From NCBI RefSeq assembly GCF_016907925.1, contig NZ_JAFBCZ010000002.1, positions 272,163 through 336,162 of the forward strand: 64,000 nucleotides of DNA, in the 5' to 3' direction. The position numbers were made by a program, and so were the translations under genes. The stretch is from Herpetosiphon giganteus. GTDB taxonomy: Bacteria > Chloroflexota > Chloroflexia > Chloroflexales > Herpetosiphonaceae. The number at the start of each line of letters is the position of its first letter. Position 1 is the stretch's first letter. Below are positions 9,546-18,787 of the stretch, piece by piece. The notes beneath the pieces were generated by a model. It made no database searches and was not told the DNA's origin. It worked only from the letters and a program-made list of their open reading frames with translations.

Positions 9546-10169
9546 TCAATCAACAAAGGCCGCAAGCGGCTTGAACGAGCGTCGATGGAGCTGGGTTGGG
9601 CCATGAGCTGCCAAGGCTTGTTGATGTTGGGCCGTGCCATAGCCTTTATGCGCTGCCCAGCCATAACGTGCATCACGCTGATCATATTCGTGCATCAAAT
9701 TATCACGATAAACTTTGGCCACAATCGAGGCCGCCGCCACCGAGATGCTGACTGCATCGCCCTTGGGCAGCGAGCGTTGCAATAAGGGCAATTCTGGCAG
9801 TTTAACCCAATCGATCACTAAGCCATCGGGCAAGGCTGGTAGGCTCAAAACCGCATGCATCATCGCCCATTTGGTGGCAACCGCAATCCCAAATAAATCG
9901 ATCAGGTGAGCTGAAACCACGCCTAGCCCAATTCCGCTAGCTAATTGGCGAATGCGTAAGGCCATAGCTTGGCGGGCTTCGGCGCTGAGCGTTTTGGAAT
10001 CGTTAATGCCTGCCAGTGCGCTTGGATCACGCAGCAAATGCTGCGGAAACATCACTGCTGCTGCCACGACAGGTCCAGCCCAGCAGCCACGGCCAACCTC
10101 ATCAACGCCCGCCACGAGCTGCGCGCCTTGCTTCCAAAGTTGTTGTTCTTCGTAAATTCCAATTGTCAT
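9546..10169 (-). CDS. rnhB: Ribonuclease HII
   Basis: Removes ribonucleotides from RNA-DNA hybrids. 207 residues, normal for RNase HII. Diagnostic motifs are GVDEVGRGCWAGPVVAAAV, with the DEVGRG metal-binding acidic pair, and KGDAVSISVAAASIVAKVYRD. It is the first gene of a minus-strand run towards trpB. ATG at 10169 has only a weak ribosome site. Confidence 0.95.
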   Translation of the reverse strand: MTIGIYEEQQLWKQGAQLVAGVDEVGRGCWAGPVVAAAVMFPQHLLRDPSALAGINDSKTLSAEARQAMALRIRQLASGIGLGVVSAHLIDLFGIAVATKWAMMHAVLSLPALPDGLVIDWVKLPELPLLQRSLPKGDAVSISVAAASIVAKVYRDNLMHEYDQRDARYGWAAHKGYGTAQHQQALAAHGPTQLHRRSFKPLAAFVD

Positions 10170-10236
10170 AATAACTTAGGGGTCAGGGGCCAGGGATCAG
10201 GCTTGATCTGCATGAACCTATGGCCAAAGAATCAAT

Positions 10237-10884
10237 TTATAGGTTCGATTTCTCGGCGATAAACAGTTGAACTTGTGAGCGCCCAACCTGCTTAATTTGT
10301 GTGCTGACCCGAAAGCCAGCCTCGTGCAAACGCTGAATCCGTGGGTCGAGCTGGCTGGTTGGCAGATCGGGGTTGCTTTGTCGCCCAAAGACCAGCCGAT
10401 AGATCAAGCCAATCACGACTGCATACAGGCCATTGGGAATATTGCCGCCATCGACAATATATAACTTGCCATCGTTGGTTAGCACGCGCTGAATCTCGGC
10501 CAAACTGCGGCGATCAAATAAATAGGGCGCGGGAAAGGTCGAAAGCACTGCCGACCAACTGCCATCGGCGTAGGGCAAGGCTTGGGCAACTGCCCGCACC
10601 AAGTTGGCTTGGGTTGCACGGCGGCGGCTTAAAGCCAGCATTTGGTGCGATTCATCGAGGCCAATCGTTAAGCTTGCTTGATGTTGGCGGGCTTTTTGCA
10701 CGTAGCCTGTGCCACAACCAAGCTCTAGCAATGGCTGATCGGCAATTTCGAGCAAGGCTGCCAGTACCCATTGGCTCCAATAGCCCTGCGACATGAGCCA
10801 CGCTACCAAATCGTAGCTGAATGCGCCTTCGTGATAAAAGCGCTCAAAGGCCCAAATGACCAAGCGTTGCATTCGTTGTAGCAT
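10237..10884 (-). CDS. Class I SAM-dependent methyltransferase
   Basis: About 215 residues. The SAM-binding motif I is LLELGCGTGYV, followed by an acidic motif II (IGLDESHQM) and LPYADGSWSAVLSTFPAPY, the usual Methyltransf_11 fold. The substrate is unknown. The frame is open to 10932 (GTG), but ATG at 10884 has GGGAG eight bases upstream. It starts about 80 bp after the rplS stop on the same strand, so read-through from rplS is likely. Confidence 0.82.
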   Translation of the reverse strand: MLQRMQRLVIWAFERFYHEGAFSYDLVAWLMSQGYWSQWVLAALLEIADQPLLELGCGTGYVQKARQHQASLTIGLDESHQMLALSRRRATQANLVRAVAQALPYADGSWSAVLSTFPAPYLFDRRSLAEIQRVLTNDGKLYIVDGGNIPNGLYAVVIGLIYRLVFGRQSNPDLPTSQLDPRIQRLHEAGFRVSTQIKQVGRSQVQLFIAEKSNL

Positions 10885-10965
10885 TGCCAAAGCTCCCAAA
10901 AATACAAACGCGAGTGCAGGCTTGGCCCACACCCGCGCAGGGTTTTGCAGCTATAACGAAAACGA

Positions 10966-11322
10966 TTAACCGCGGCGTTCTTTGATCCGAGCGGCTTTAC
11001 CGGTACGACCGCGCAGGTAGTACAGGTTAGCTTGGCGAACTTTACCAGTCCGCACCAGCTTCACGCCGTCGATGCGGGGTGAGTGCAGCAAGAACGTCCG
11101 TTCAACGCCAATACCGTGTGAGGCAATCCGGCGCACGGTGAAGTTTTCGTTCACACCCATGCGGCGGCGGCGAATTACGACACCTTCAAAGTCTTGAATC
11201 CGTTCGCGGGTACCTTCAACAACCTTGACGCTAACGCGAACCGTATCGCCAACGCGGAATTCTGGCACATCTTTGCGCAGATATTCGTTTTCAATTTCGT
11301 GAATGACGGGAGCCTGTTGCAT
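10966..11322 (-). CDS. rplS: Ribosomal protein bL19
   Basis: 118-residue 50S subunit protein at the interface with 30S. Characteristic segments are [31 protein letters not shown] and [16 protein letters not shown]. Its promoter and a structured leader are upstream at 11323-11510. Confidence 0.97.
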   Translation of the reverse strand: MQQAPVIHEIENEYLRKDVPEFRVGDTVRVSVKVVEGTRERIQDFEGVVIRRRRMGVNENFTVRRIASHGIGVERTFLLHSPRIDGVKLVRTGKVRQANLYYLRGRTGKAARIKERRG

Positions 11323-11428
11323 TGCTCTGCCTTTGCATTTCTAATGCGTAGAGCCGTATCTCTCGGCGCTGGTTGAATAGCTAAATTTCATTGGCATACA
11401 GCGGATACGGTCGCTGGACAAACAACAA

Positions 11429-11448
11429 GCGTGTGAATCTTCACACGC
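11429..11448 (-). promoter_or_regulatory. Hairpin in the rplS leader
   Basis: Perfect 9-bp inverted repeat GCGTGTGAA / TTCACACGC with a 2-base centre, in the roughly 150-nt rplS 5' leader. On the transcribed strand TTGTTGTTTG follows it, so it could be a weak attenuator or an L19 autoregulatory structure. The function is inferred. Confidence 0.5.
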
Positions 11449-11481
11449 CGTTTCTTTTCGTGCCAATCAATTGACCGCGCG

Positions 11482-11510
11482 ATTATAGCATAGCTGGTTA
11501 GTTATGGCAA
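11482..11510 (-). promoter_or_regulatory. Promoter of rplS
   Basis: Read on the minus strand: TTGCCA (11505-11510), 17-bp spacer, TATAAT (11482-11487). The rest of the 11323-11679 spacer holds the leader hairpin and a CACGAAGGGCGCGAAGG repeat module near 11568-11584, and no gene. Confidence 0.78.
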
Positions 11511-11679
11511 CTGCGTGAGAGACTGGGGATCGGGTTTTGGGGATTGGGGATTAGCAACCGCGAAGTTCACGAAGGGCGCGAAGGTTAAGCGATGCCCACC
11601 CATAAATAATCCATAAATCCAAGCAATCCCCGTGCTATACTTGGCCAATGCTGGCACTTAATTGAATAGGATCACGGCT

Positions 11680-12594
11680 ATGCGCGCATTGTTTTTGGGC
11701 TTGTTGGCCTCGCTGTTTTTTGCCTCGACCTTTGTGCTCAATCGCTTGATGGAGCTGGCTGGCGGCCATTGGCTGTGGAGCGCGAGCCTGCGCTATCTGT
11801 TTATGCTGGTTCCGTTGTTGGCGATTGTGGCTTGGCGCGGCAAGTTGGGCTTGGTGCTGCACGAGCTGCGTCAACAACCGTGGCAATGGCTGTGGTGGAG
11901 CACAATTGGCTTTGGTTTGTTTTATGCGCCGCTCTGTTTTGCCGCCAAATATGCGCCTGCTTGGCTGGTTGCCAGCACATGGCAGATTACGATTATTGCT
12001 GGAGCGCTAGTTGCGCCCTTGCTCCAAGCCAAATCAGCTCCCAATCAGGCAGCTTGGCATTGGCGTAGTTTGGCAATTTCGGGCCTAATTTTGGCGGGCG
12101 TGGCGGTGATTCAATTGCAACATGCGGCCACAATTGGCTGGCGCGAGGTGCTTTTGGGCTTTGTGCCAGTCGTGATCGCCGCTTTTGCCTATCCGCTTGG
12201 CAATCGGGCCATGATGCAGCTCTGTGGTCAGCGCTTGGCAACCTTCGAACGTGTTTTGGGTATGACGATTGCCAGTTTGCCGTTTTGGCTGATTCTAGCG
12301 GGCGTGGCAGCAACGACGGTTGGTTGGCCAAGCGCAAGCCAAATTGGCCAATCGTTGCTCGTGGCCTTGTTGGCGGGCGTAATTGCCACCGTGCTCTTTT
12401 TCAAAGCTACCGATTTGGCTCAGCATCACCAAGGCCAATTGGCGGCGGTTGAAGCAACCCAAGCTGGCGAAGTGGTTTTTGCCTTGGTTGGCGAAATCGT
12501 ATTATTGAACAGCCCCGCGCCAAGCGCCCTAACCTTGGTCGGCATCGGCGTAATTATCATTGGCATGGTTTTGCACAGTTGGCTCAGCCACTAA
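11680..12594 (+). CDS. EamA/DMT-family transporter
   Basis: About 304 residues, highly hydrophobic throughout, consistent with the ten transmembrane helices and two EamA repeats of drug/metabolite transporters. Start ATG at 11680 has AGGA upstream; an in-frame TTG at 11662 is less likely. The substrate is unknown. It is a single gene with its own TATACT-like -10 at 11636-11641. Confidence 0.8.
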   Translation: MRALFLGLLASLFFASTFVLNRLMELAGGHWLWSASLRYLFMLVPLLAIVAWRGKLGLVLHELRQQPWQWLWWSTIGFGLFYAPLCFAAKYAPAWLVASTWQITIIAGALVAPLLQAKSAPNQAAWHWRSLAISGLILAGVAVIQLQHAATIGWREVLLGFVPVVIAAFAYPLGNRAMMQLCGQRLATFERVLGMTIASLPFWLILAGVAATTVGWPSASQIGQSLLVALLAGVIATVLFFKATDLAQHHQGQLAAVEATQAGEVVFALVGEIVLLNSPAPSALTLVGIGVIIIGMVLHSWLSH

Positions 12595-12658
12595 AGCCAT
12601 TTAACATCCATTTATGCTTGTTATGCTGCTTCTATCACTATTTAGAAGGAGCAAGGTT

Positions 12659-13762
12659 ATGCTACGGCGCTTATTATGGATTGGAATGTTGCTCTTGTTC
12701 GTTGGTTGCCAGCAACCACCACAGCAACTTGCATGCTTTCGCCCGCTGATAAATACACCCACTACCCAACTGGCAACAGGTGAACGTTTGGTGATGCTTG
12801 ATCGGATTTTGGCGATTGAACCAGCACCCACCAAACCAATCACGTTACAATTTGCCTTAGTGAATGATCCATTAACGCGATTCAGTTTCAATTTCAATCA
12901 AAAAAATAACCACGTTAAGTTTGTCGATCTAGAAAACTTTTTTCATATAAAGCCTGTTGCAACGCTTGAATGCCAAGATACATTTGTGCCCCAAAGCTAT
13001 TCTTTTGTGTTAGAGATTATTTCCAACACCAAAACGTATACTCAACCATTTGATGTTAGCTACCAAGCTGATATTAATGACTTTAATTTTTATGATCTGC
13101 GATTTACTCAATCAATAAATGTAACATTAATAATGTTTGCTATTATTGCTATTGGATTGATATTTTTATTAACTATGTATAGTGTAATTTGGATTTCAAT
13201 ATTTAGAAATAAATTATATACTAAAAAATTGGTAATAACTATCTTGTTAATCAAATTTATTTTAGTGATATTTATCTTCCATATTGACTTTTATAATTTT
13301 AATCAAAAAACGACCCTTTATTGCTATTCCATGATTACAGTTGCTAATGAAAAATATCAGCCGTTAGGCGAAGGTATAAAAATGTTTCCAAATGGAATTC
13401 AAAGCCAAGATATTGATCTTAATTTTTATCCGTTGTATACCGATCTTTCTGATGACGAGAATAATTATATGTATAACGATAGTAGATATTTTTATCGATT
13501 TTATTTCAAGCATATGCCAGCACTAAATTCTGTTCCTACTTACCCTAATTGTAATCGAGAATTTAATGATATTCATATTGATATGTACTTATTTACTCAA
13601 AATAATGAAGTTAGCATTATTCCCATTATAATCAAACCATTGCATAAAGATAATCTTGATAATAATATTAGTTTTATTCGCTCCTATGATTTTGCCGGAG
13701 CAATGTTGACCTTATCAATCCTTGCAATTCCAATGCTATGGTTTATCCGCTCGCAGCGCTAA
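12659..13762 (+). CDS. AT-rich membrane lipoprotein of unknown function
   Basis: 367 residues from ATG 12659, preceded by AGAAGGAG. A lipoprotein signal ends in LLFVGC (Cys17). An extracytoplasmic region of about 130 residues follows, then two hydrophobic helices at about 154-181 and 190-209, a second outer region rich in Tyr/Asn/Asp, and a C-terminal helix at about 343-362. I recognise no family. From about 12,900 on the codons become strongly A/T-ending (ATT, AAT, TTT), unlike neighbouring genes, which suggests recent acquisition or relaxed selection. Confidence 0.7.
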   Translation: MLRRLLWIGMLLLFVGCQQPPQQLACFRPLINTPTTQLATGERLVMLDRILAIEPAPTKPITLQFALVNDPLTRFSFNFNQKNNHVKFVDLENFFHIKPVATLECQDTFVPQSYSFVLEIISNTKTYTQPFDVSYQADINDFNFYDLRFTQSINVTLIMFAIIAIGLIFLLTMYSVIWISIFRNKLYTKKLVITILLIKFILVIFIFHIDFYNFNQKTTLYCYSMITVANEKYQPLGEGIKMFPNGIQSQDIDLNFYPLYTDLSDDENNYMYNDSRYFYRFYFKHMPALNSVPTYPNCNREFNDIHIDMYLFTQNNEVSIIPIIIKPLHKDNLDNNISFIRSYDFAGAMLTLSILAIPMLWFIRSQR

Positions 13763-13849
13763 GTATTGGCTCCATTATGCTGCTCAAATTGGCTTAGCCA
13801 TCTGCTAAACTATGCTCACTGGATTATTGCAGGCTGCGAAAGGATCGCT

Positions 13850-14944
13850 ATGAGCAAGCCGATTAATCTCCACGAGTATGAGCGACAGGCAATGACGCTG
13901 TTGGAAGGCCCAACCTGCGATTATTATGCAGGCGGCTGCGAGGATGAAGTGACGCTGCGAGCGAATCTGCAATCGTTTGAGCAGGTGCGCTTGCGTCCGC
14001 GCTTTTTGGTCGATGTGCGCGAAGTTTCGACCGCAACAACCCTCCTTGGCAAACCACTTGATTCACCAATTCTCGTCGCGCCATCGGCTTATCATGGCTT
14101 GGCCCATGCTGAGGGCGAATGTGAAACTGCGCGCGGTGTGGCCCAAGCTGGCTCGTTATTTACCGTCAGCACCTTGGCCACGCGTTCGCTGGAAGAAGTG
14201 GCTGCTGCCGCCGAGTGTCCGCTGTGGTTTCAATTGTATGTCTATCGCGACCGCAGCGTTTCTGAGCGTTTGATTGCCCGGGCTGAGGCCGCAGGCTACC
14301 AAGCTTTGATGCTAACGATCGATCGGCCTTGGCTTGGGCGACGCGAGCGCGAGTTGCGCAGCGGTTTTGGCGTGCCAGCCCATCTAAGCATGGCTAATTT
14401 TCGCGATGTGCCTGCCGCCCAAAACTATCGCCGCGCTGGCCCAAATGCCTTGCCCGACCCCAAAGCCGATATGTTTGATGCTGGCTTGACGTGGGAATCG
14501 CTCGCATGGTTGCGTTCAGTTACCAGTTTGCCAATTATTGTCAAAGGCATTTTGACTGCTGAGGATGCAGTCTTGGCGGCGCAAGCAGGCGCGGTGGCGG
14601 TGGTGGTTTCAAATCATGGTGGCCGCCAAATTGATGGTACGGTGACCACACTCGAAGCCTTGCCCGAAGTTGCTACTGCTTTAGCTGACAGTGCGTGTGA
14701 AATTTATATTGATGGCGGCATTCGGCGCGGCAGCGATGCGCTCAAAGCCTTGGCGCTCGGCGCGCAGGCAATTATGCTTGGACGGCCTGTCTTGTGGGGC
14801 TTGGCGGTTGCTGGCTGTGCAGGAGTTGCCGATGTGCTGACGATTATGCAGCGCGAATTGCAACGCTCGATGGCGCTCTGTGGCCGACCCAATTTGGCCA
14901 GCATCGATCGCAGCCTCGTGCGCCCAAGCGGCATGCTGTTCTAA
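13850..14944 (+). CDS. FMN-dependent alpha-hydroxy-acid oxidase/dehydrogenase
   Basis: 364-residue TIM-barrel flavoenzyme that oxidises an L-2-hydroxy acid (glycolate/lactate type) to the 2-oxo acid. Family marks are PILVAPSAYHGLAHAEGE, WFQLYVYRDR, LTIDRP, IIVKGILTAEDA, the catalytic-His signature SNHGGRQIDG and the phosphate-binding IDGGIRRGSDALKALALGA. The donor (glycolate, lactate, other) cannot be set by eye. ATG 13850 has GAAAGGA upstream. A possible promoter is TTGGCT (13789) with TATGCT (13811), spacer 16. Confidence 0.92.
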   Translation: MSKPINLHEYERQAMTLLEGPTCDYYAGGCEDEVTLRANLQSFEQVRLRPRFLVDVREVSTATTLLGKPLDSPILVAPSAYHGLAHAEGECETARGVAQAGSLFTVSTLATRSLEEVAAAAECPLWFQLYVYRDRSVSERLIARAEAAGYQALMLTIDRPWLGRRERELRSGFGVPAHLSMANFRDVPAAQNYRRAGPNALPDPKADMFDAGLTWESLAWLRSVTSLPIIVKGILTAEDAVLAAQAGAVAVVVSNHGGRQIDGTVTTLEALPEVATALADSACEIYIDGGIRRGSDALKALALGAQAIMLGRPVLWGLAVAGCAGVADVLTIMQRELQRSMALCGRPNLASIDRSLVRPSGMLF

Positions 14945-15246
14945 TAAAGGATGAAGGATGAAGGATGAGGGATGAAGAACAGAAAGACAAAAGGCAAAAG
15001 GAGTAAATTTAACTCAGAGGCGCAGAGTTGTTATGGCTATGGGCTTTTGGCTATGGGCTTTTGGGGATGGTTCTTTCAACAAATGTCGTCTCAATGGTCG
15101 ACATAAATGGATTTATGAATTGCCTAATCGGCTATATGTTCTTGAAACACCACCCCATGTTCCGATAGTCCATAGCCTATAGCCAATTCGCTTCGTGTTC
15201 CTTCGTGTCCTTCGTGGATCAAAGCCTGACCCCTCGATCACAATGG
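14945..15246. repeat. Gene-free spacer of mosaic repeats
   Basis: Modules in order: GGATGAAGGATGAGGGATGA (about 14949-14974), AAAGGCAAAAGG, CTCAGAGGCGCAGAG, TATGGGCTTTTGGCTATGGG, CATAGCCTATAGCC, then CTTCGTGTCCTTCGTGG. No gene or transposase remnant is visible. Confidence 0.7.
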
Positions 15247-15273
15247 TATAATTCAAGCTAGGAGGTCGTACCC

Positions 15274-15525
15274 ATGAATGGATTTATGATTGGCTTGACC
15301 CTCACAATGATCGTTGGTGGCTTAATCTTGATTGTCGGGCCAATTTATTTGCGCCGCCGTTGGGATAACGAGACCCAGCGCAATTGGGAGCACGACGAAT
15401 TCGATCGCAAGGTCAAGCGCTATAACGACGATATTGCCAATCGCCAGCGCGATTACGATATTGTGAATGTGCTGAGTGGTCGCGAAACGCCAACCGTGGT
15501 TGATCGCTATCGTGATAAAGATTAA
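15274..15525 (+). CDS. Small single-pass membrane protein
   Basis: 83 residues. The N-terminal hydrophobic helix (about 5-27) is followed by RRRW and a charged, probably helical tail rich in Asp, Arg and Asn. AGGAGG at 15260-15265 precedes the ATG and TATAAT at 15247-15252 may be its -10. It lies 17 bp before the ECF ATPase, so the two may be co-transcribed. No family recognised. Confidence 0.7.
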   Translation: MNGFMIGLTLTMIVGGLILIVGPIYLRRRWDNETQRNWEHDEFDRKVKRYNDDIANRQRDYDIVNVLSGRETPTVVDRYRDKD

Positions 15526-15542
15526 GCTGGATTGAGCGCTGC

Positions 15543-17141
15543 GTGATTGATTTTCAACAGGTACGCTATTTTTATCCCCAAGCCACAAGTGCAGCGCTTG
15601 ATCGTTGTACCTTGCAGATCGCCGAAGGCGAATTTGTGCTGGTCTGTGGTGCGTCGGGCAGCGGCAAATCAAGTTTGCTGCGGGCAATTAATGGCCTGAT
15701 TCCACATTTTCATGGTGGCACATGGCAAGGCCAATTAACCGTTTGTGGCCGCGATACCCGCCACTATACGCCACGCGATTTGGCTGAATACGTTGGCTTT
15801 GTCTTTCAAGATCCCGATGCCCAATTTGTGGTCGATATTGTCGAGGATGAATTGGCGTTTGCCATGGAAAATGCTGGCTTGCCCCAAGCAACCATGCGCC
15901 GCCGAATTGAAGAAGCCCTCGATCAACTTGAAATTGCTCATTTGCGCCATCGCTCCTTGGCCAGCCTCTCTGGTGGCGAGCGCCAACGGGTCGCGATTGC
16001 CGCCGCATTAACCGTGCAGCCGCAGATCTTAGTTCTCGATGAACCAACCTCGCAGCTTGACCCCCACACTGCCGAAGAAGTGCTGACCGCCTTGCAAAAG
16101 CTTAACGCCGATTTGGGCCTGACGATCCTGCTTTCCGAGCATCGCTTAGAGCGCGTTGTGCAATATGTCGATCGGATTGTGTGGATGCATGCTGGCAAGA
16201 TTGCGCTGGCTGACGTGCCGCGCACGGTTCTCGCTCAGATGCCATTTGCCCCGCCGTTGGTCGAAGTTGCTCGTCATTTCAACTGGCAACCGTTGCCATT
16301 GACCATCAAACAAGGCCGCGCTGCCGTGCGCCAACAGCCAATCAGCGCCCAACCGAAACTGCCAATAACCCCAACGCTTGGTGCTGAATTACTGCGTGCC
16401 GAAGCCTTGGATGCTCGTTATGCTGAGCAACCAGCCTTGCGGGATGTCGATCTGCGCCTGCATGCTGGCGAAATTCTGGCAATAATGGGCCGCAATGGCT
16501 CGGGTAAAACCACCTTGTTGCGCCATTTGGTCGGCTTGCAACAACCAACCAAAGGTCGCGTGTTGTTGCTGCAACAACCAATTGCCAATCGTGCGGTTGA
16601 GCAATTGGCCCAGCAGATTGGCTTTGTGCCGCAAAATCCCAGCGACATCTTGTTTCACCCCAGTTTAGAGCAAGAGCTGGCGTGGACGCTCAAAAATCAT
16701 GGTCAGGCAATCGAGCAAAGCCAGATTGAACAAACCTTGCAACGCTTAAATTTGCTGCATCTGCGCGAGCGCCATCCGCGTGATCTTTCTGGTGGCGAGG
16801 CTCAACGCGCAGCGTTTGCTGCAATTGTGGTTGCTAAACCGCAAATTCTCTTGCTCGATGAGCCAACCAGAGGCTTGGATTACGCCGCCAAGCAGCAGCT
16901 TGCTACTTTTCTGCAAGCCTTGGCCAGCGAACAGCATGGCATTATCGTTGTAACTCATGATGTGGAATTTGTGGCGTTGTGTGCGCAGCGGGTAGTTTTA
17001 TTGGGCGAGGGCGAGGTTGTGGTGGAGGGCACGCCGCAAGTGGTGTTGGGCGATTCGCTGCTATTTTCAACCCAAGTGGGCAAATTATTTCCCAAATTTG
17101 GCTGGCTGAGCGTTGCCGATGTGCTGGCTGGCACGCAATAA
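15543..17141 (+). CDS. Fused double ATPase of an energy-coupling factor (ECF/CbiO-type) transporter
   Basis: 532 residues with two complete ABC ATPase domains in tandem. Domain 1 has GASGSGKSS, LSGGERQR and ILVLDEPTS. Domain 2 has GRNGSGKTT, LSGGEAQR and ILLLDEPTR. The arrangement matches the fused EcfA1-EcfA2 (YkoD-like) ATPases that power vitamin or metal uptake. The membrane T component and substrate-binding S component are not adjacent, so the substrate is unknown. It starts with GTG, placing MIDFQQVRYFY at the N terminus, with a weak ribosome site. A bidirectional terminator follows. Confidence 0.9.
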   Translation: MIDFQQVRYFYPQATSAALDRCTLQIAEGEFVLVCGASGSGKSSLLRAINGLIPHFHGGTWQGQLTVCGRDTRHYTPRDLAEYVGFVFQDPDAQFVVDIVEDELAFAMENAGLPQATMRRRIEEALDQLEIAHLRHRSLASLSGGERQRVAIAAALTVQPQILVLDEPTSQLDPHTAEEVLTALQKLNADLGLTILLSEHRLERVVQYVDRIVWMHAGKIALADVPRTVLAQMPFAPPLVEVARHFNWQPLPLTIKQGRAAVRQQPISAQPKLPITPTLGAELLRAEALDARYAEQPALRDVDLRLHAGEILAIMGRNGSGKTTLLRHLVGLQQPTKGRVLLLQQPIANRAVEQLAQQIGFVPQNPSDILFHPSLEQELAWTLKNHGQAIEQSQIEQTLQRLNLLHLRERHPRDLSGGEAQRAAFAAIVVAKPQILLLDEPTRGLDYAAKQQLATFLQALASEQHGIIVVTHDVEFVALCAQRVVLLGEGEVVVEGTPQVVLGDSLLFSTQVGKLFPKFGWLSVADVLAGTQ

Positions 17142-17144
17142 GAA

Positions 17145-17173
17145 AGCCCGCTAGCTTTATCAAATAGCGGGCT
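17145..17173. terminator. Bidirectional terminator between the ECF ATPase and PspA genes
   Basis: AGCCCGCTA (17145-17153) pairs with TAGCGGGCT (17165-17173). It sits between convergent genes 46 bp apart. The flanking T/A runs are short. Confidence 0.7.
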
Positions 17174-17187
17174 TGCTACAAACACAA

Positions 17188-17847
17188 TTAGCTTTGATTC
17201 ACTTTGGCCTTGAGCGCAGCCAATTCGGCTTCGAGCGAGGTTTCTTGCTCCAAATCGCGGAATTTATTTTCCAGCGAATTGCTCTCCAATTTGGCCATTG
17301 CCTCAGCTTTGTACAAGCGATCGTCAATTCGTTCTTCCATCGCGCCTAAGCGATCGCCTAATTCGCCTGAGCCTTGTATATTTTGCAGTGCTCTGGTGGC
17401 GGCTTCTTGCGATGTGGCGCGGCTGGTTTTGGCTTTGATCAAATCGCGTTTGGCGCGAGCCTCGCCAATTTGCTGTTCCAAGCGGGCAATTGCATTGCGA
17501 AAATCTTTAACTTGCGCGCTTTGGGTTTCCGATTGGGTCGCATATTCGCTGGCAGCGGCGCTAAAGTGGCGCTTGCGTTCCAATGCTGCACGAGCCAACT
17601 GTTCGTCGTTGCGTTCGAGGGCATTGGTGGCTTTGCGTTCCCAATCATCAGCTTGTTTGCGATTCTCGTCGCGCTTTTGCTCCATGCGGGTTGCTTGAGC
17701 CATGGCCATGGCTGTTGCTCGTTTGGCTTCGCCATATTGAGCTTCAAGCTGGCGAATATATTCATCGGCCATGGTCACCGGGTTTTCGGCCCGATCAAAC
17801 AAGGCGTGCAACCAAGCGCGTACAATTGTTTTGATGCGTGTCCACAT
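17188..17847 (-). CDS. PspA/IM30 (Vipp1) family membrane-stress protein
   Basis: 219 residues, almost wholly coiled-coil. The N terminus (FDRAENPVTMADEYIRQLE) matches the start of PspA/IM30 proteins, which bind and remodel stressed membranes as ESCRT-III-like polymers. GGAG precedes the ATG. No PspF/PspBC-type regulators are nearby; the divergent neighbour is a LysM protein with a similar Lys/Glu/Ala-rich helix. Confidence 0.88.
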   Translation of the reverse strand: MWTRIKTIVRAWLHALFDRAENPVTMADEYIRQLEAQYGEAKRATAMAMAQATRMEQKRDENRKQADDWERKATNALERNDEQLARAALERKRHFSAAASEYATQSETQSAQVKDFRNAIARLEQQIGEARAKRDLIKAKTSRATSQEAATRALQNIQGSGELGDRLGAMEERIDDRLYKAEAMAKLESNSLENKFRDLEQETSLEAELAALKAKVNQS

Positions 17848-17948
17848 TGTGTAATGCTCCTACTGACTACTATTGCATAGTACGTGTCACTGCTCGGAAT
17901 GTTGCTTAAGCATACCGTATCTGCAAGAGCAAATGCAAGGATGCACCA

Positions 17949-17976
17949 TTGCATTGTGCTCGTTGGCATCTATAAT
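17949..17976 (+). promoter_or_regulatory. Probable promoter of the LysM gene
   Basis: TTGCAT (17949-17954), 16-bp spacer, perfect TATAAT (17971-17976). The start codon is 47 bp downstream, after AAAGGAG. Confidence 0.6.
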
Positions 17977-18022
17977 GCTTATACATGCCTCGGTTACAAT
18001 CGCTTGCTAAAGGAGTTGAACT

Positions 18023-18787
18023 ATGGCCGACAAGGAAAAAAAGGGTTTTTTTGGTAATTTGGCTGATCAGATGAAGGATGCGATTGACCAAAGTCGCGAA
18101 CGTGCTGAAGCCGAAGCGGAAGCCAAACCCGCTGCACCTGCGCCAGGAAATGTAATTGGTCAAATCCGTGAGCGTTTGAATGATCTGCACGAGAAGCAAG
18201 AAGATGCAGCTTCATCGTCAGTCTCCAGTGCGATGAATGCAATTAAAGAAGCGCAAGAGGCCCGTGAAAAGGCCGATGCTCAAACCGCGGCCACTAGTAA
18301 CGCACTTGCCGAGGCCGTGCGCAAAGCCCAAGAAACTGCCAAAGCCGAAGAAGCCGCCAAAGCCGAGGCTGCTAAAGCTGAAGCCGCCAAGGCCGAAGAA
18401 GTAGCTAAAGCAGAGGCTGCCAAAGCTGAAGCCGCCAAGGCCGAACAACGCTATACCGTTCAAGGTGGCGATACGCTGGGCAAAATCTCAGGCCGCTTCT
18501 ATGGCGATCCAGCCCAATGGCGACGTATTTATGAGGCCAACAAGGCAATCATTGGCAATAACCCCGATGTGATCAGCGTCGGCCAAGAGTTTGTGATTCC
18601 CGATGCTAGCACGCCTCTGCCAGCCCAACGAACTTATACAGTGCGCTCTGGCGATACCATGCGTGCCATTGCCCAACGCTTCTATGGCGATGAAATGCAG
18701 TGGAAACGGATTTATCAAGCCAATCGCGACCGTATTCCCAACCCCGATGTGATTCACGTTGGCCAAGAATTTATCATCCCCGAATAA
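18023..18787 (+). CDS. Double LysM protein with long Ala/Lys/Glu helix
   Basis: 254 residues. After a charged N terminus comes a helical region with a tandem repeat on AAKAE (about 106-141). Two LysM domains follow, about 143-193 and 204-253, each with YTV..GDT, RFYGD..QW..IY.AN and PDVI.VGQEF.IP. The long spacing resembles the LysM of YgaU/Kbp-type proteins. No signal peptide is visible, so it may be cytoplasmic or exported by another route. LysM usually binds N-acetylglucosamine polymers such as peptidoglycan. AAAGGAG precedes the ATG. Confidence 0.85.
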   Translation: MADKEKKGFFGNLADQMKDAIDQSRERAEAEAEAKPAAPAPGNVIGQIRERLNDLHEKQEDAASSSVSSAMNAIKEAQEAREKADAQTAATSNALAEAVRKAQETAKAEEAAKAEAAKAEAAKAEEVAKAEAAKAEAAKAEQRYTVQGGDTLGKISGRFYGDPAQWRRIYEANKAIIGNNPDVISVGQEFVIPDASTPLPAQRTYTVRSGDTMRAIAQRFYGDEMQWKRIYQANRDRIPNPDVIHVGQEFIIPE

